From JAVBKU01 sp031553875 (GTDB lineage Bacteria > Bacteroidota > Bacteroidia > Bacteroidales > Rikenellaceae): a stretch of DNA of 64,000 bases. The translations under genes were made by a program, and so were the position numbers. Positions 62,384-64,000 of this stretch are shown piece after piece. Numbering within the stretch: the stretch's first letter is position 1; every line of letters begins with the position of its first letter. Under the pieces are notes generated by a model. It was not told where the DNA came from. It searched no databases and was given only the letters and a program-made list of their open reading frames with translations. The stretch spans positions 53,340-117,339 of the forward strand of contig JAVBKU010000005.1 of assembly GCA_031553875.1 (NCBI GenBank). The letters run 5' to 3'.

Positions 62384-64000
62384 TCAAATTCCTGCGTCGA
62401 CAATTTTCTTAAGTTTTGGGTATTGACCGGGTGTGAGCGTCCAAACAGCATCGTCGGTATAACCTTCACCCTGCCAGAAAACGACGCTCGTCATATCATC
62501 ATTCGACTTCATTCCGCCGGCTGTGATACCGTCCGGAGCTACCCCGACATTGGTCCCCACGGTACCGTCAGCGTACATATATCCCGAAACAACAGGACCT
62601 ACATACGGAGGGATATCCGTCCCAGGCACCTCAGGACCTGAGGAGCCTTCGAGGCCCACACAGTTAACCAGAGTACCTCCCTTGCTCTGACCTACGGATA
62701 TCGCAGCCATAAGTTTAACGCCGGTCTCGCCGCCAGTGCCGGTAGATGAAAGTTGCCCCACGTTATAGCACCTGGTCACAGTGGATTTACTAATCCACCA
62801 GCCAGAGACACCGGATAAAATGATCGAAACACCTGTTCCTGAGCTACTTACAGTCCCCTCGTTGTAGCAGTCAACATAGGCGGAGGCGGTAGTACGGCCG
62901 CCCACACCACTTGCATACTGAGATAACCCGCTCGAAGAAATAGGACCAGCATTGTAGCATTCCCTTATTTCTTTGTTATTAGCACCTGTGATACCCGCGA
63001 TACAATAAGCGCCGGCAGTTGCCGATACAGCTCCTGTATTGTAGGAATATCTTACATATGACGTAGTGAGACTCTTCGGGTACTGGTGATTAGCATCCGC
63101 ATCGGTAGTAAATGCTTGATTCGCCGTACCTGAAACAGCGATCAAACCACCCACGACACCTCCCGCATACGAGTTGGTTCCGCCTGTAGTCACAGATCCA
63201 CTGTTCTTACAATAATCGACGTAACCGTCGTTGGCGCCTACAACACCGCCCAATAAGGATGATGCCTGAGCCGACGTCCCGTTATGATTCATAGACATGG
63301 TGGTACCTGTGTTCTTACTGTACTCTACCAGACATTTAGTATTCCAGTTCACACCTACCACACCGCCTATGGCATTGAAACCATAAGTGTTGACATACGG
63401 TGAGTTTCCATCCTGGGTCACGGTACCTCCCGAGGTCGAGCAATACGACACGGTAGCGTACGCAGGAGCTGTACCTGCCGCAGCCTGGGCCTGGGTGCCG
63501 AGGAAGATGTTAACCCCAACAACACCGCCGACATTAACATTACCCTTTTCTATGGTAATTGTAGGAGTGGTTACATGTACATTCTGTACCCTGCCGCCTT
63601 CGCTTGTACCCACTACAAGGGCATGTCCCAACATAAGGTCATATTTATTCGACCCATAGTAGGAAATATCCAAGGAACTGTTAGCAACGGTCAGGTTCTT
63701 CACCACAGCTGAATCTGCGGCCGAATTACTCTTGATATGTCCGAACATGCCGGTAGAGCCGCTGCCGTAGTTCACATTTTCGAATGCAAGCTTGGAGATA
63801 GTGTAGCGTCCACCGTCATACACACCTGTGAAAGGCGTTGCCTTCTGCCCTATAGCAGCGAACGTCTTATTAGCCATCCACCAGGTAGCGTCGATGTTGG
63901 ACACCTGCAAGAAGTCCTTATCGTAAAGCGTGCTGGTGATATTACTCAGGTGACGCATGAACCCGATCTTGATAGGTGTGGCGGTTTCGCCGTCGCCCGT
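62384..64000 (-). CDS. GLUG-repeat protein, N-terminus outside the window (paralogue 3)
   Basis: 538 residues are visible. The reading frame is open to base 64000; the residues before the first ATG (TGDGETATPIKIGF) align with the segment ahead of the GLUG region in both paralogues, so ATG 63958 is not the start. The visible part is the GLUG region, with GGVVGVN and GGVVGANDGYV repeats and the end LTPGQYPKLKK. BACON domains and a lipobox are expected upstream. Gap of 139 bases to the next gene, holding a GC-rich hairpin (about 62272-62310) and no clear T-run. Confidence 0.83.
   Translation of the reverse strand, partial: TGDGETATPIKIGFMRHLSNITSTLYDKDFLQVSNIDATWWMANKTFAAIGQKATPFTGVYDGGRYTISKLAFENVNYGSGSTGMFGHIKSNSAADSAVVKNLTVANSSLDISYYGSNKYDLMLGHALVVGTSEGGRVQNVHVTTPTITIEKGNVNVGGVVGVNIFLGTQAQAAAGTAPAYATVSYCSTSGGTVTQDGNSPYVNTYGFNAIGGVVGVNWNTKCLVEYSKNTGTTMSMNHNGTSAQASSLLGGVVGANDGYVDYCKNSGSVTTGGTNSYAGGVVGGLIAVSGTANQAFTTDADANHQYPKSLTTSYVRYSYNTGAVSATAGAYCIAGITGANNKEIRECYNAGPISSSGLSQYASGVGGRTTASAYVDCYNEGTVSSSGTGVSIILSGVSGWWISKSTVTRCYNVGQLSSTGTGGETGVKLMAAISVGQSKGGTLVNCVGLEGSSGPEVPGTDIPPYVGPVVSGYMYADGTVGTNVGVAPDGITAGGMKSNDDMTSVVFWQGEGYTDDAVWTLTPGQYPKLKKIVDAGI

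Noticed and set aside
55350..64000. CRISPR-like repetition in the lipoprotein cluster
   Set aside because: The repeats are codon-phased GLUG and BACON protein repeats with no uniform direct repeats and spacers.

Overview
The window looks like a chromosomal stretch from a GC-rich member of the Bacteroidales, most like Rikenellaceae/Alistipes; this is an inference from content, not a database match. Signs are Bacteroidota-type promoters (TAnnTTTG -7 boxes) before many genes, a fused FeoA-FeoB, a thrA - ApgM-like - thrC order, a DUF5606 protein, BACON/GLUG surface lipoproteins, a short RpoD of the Bacteroidota type and a CarboxypepD_reg-type TonB receptor. Most of the window is ordinary core genome with accessory genes at the right end.

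Layout. 1-2176: end of an exbB-membrane protein-exbD-exbD energy-transduction operon. 2177-2860: dense palindromic repeats. 2867-4927 (minus): thioredoxin-like protein, rlmN, a one-helix protein and tRNA-Ala(GGC). 5258-8070: tonB, hflX, upp. 8176-8359: a repeat. 8448-12862: lnt (minus), a LysE-type exporter and cmk (plus), a 700-base repeat block, efp (minus). 12955-16790: a sulfatase-fold membrane protein overlapping cysE (minus), and a lipoprotein esterase. 16951-24626: an arginine cluster with a structured 5' leader, a GNAT acyltransferase, argG, three paralogous secreted proteins, argC, argD, argB and a terminator. 24686-28292: His-rich membrane protein, TonB receptor, outer-membrane barrel (minus). 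28653-34888: serine hydrolase, feoAB plus a Cys-rich partner, LamG-like protein (minus), iron-dependent alcohol dehydrogenase. 34961-35385: a repeat block. 35518-41598: DUF5606 protein (minus) and the threonine operon with a possible leader peptide. 41804-50817: prmA (minus), xerD, comEC, a methyltransferase, YihY, a DUF2520 protein, kdsC-like phosphatase and an acyl-CoA synthetase. 51125-55120: metK, htrA, rpoD. 55350-64000 (minus): three paralogous GLUG lipoproteins, the last cut by the window edge.

Working together. ExbB/ExbD/TonB can energise the TonB receptor; FeoAB supplies ferrous iron; the arg and thr clusters are near-complete biosynthetic operons; Lnt supports the many lipoproteins. 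The most unusual content is non-coding: a modular family of palindromic repeats present at four loci, in which several hairpin stems differ between copies while pairing is kept, and a junction-like RNA leader before the arginine genes. No CRISPR array, IS transposase, prophage or rRNA was seen.
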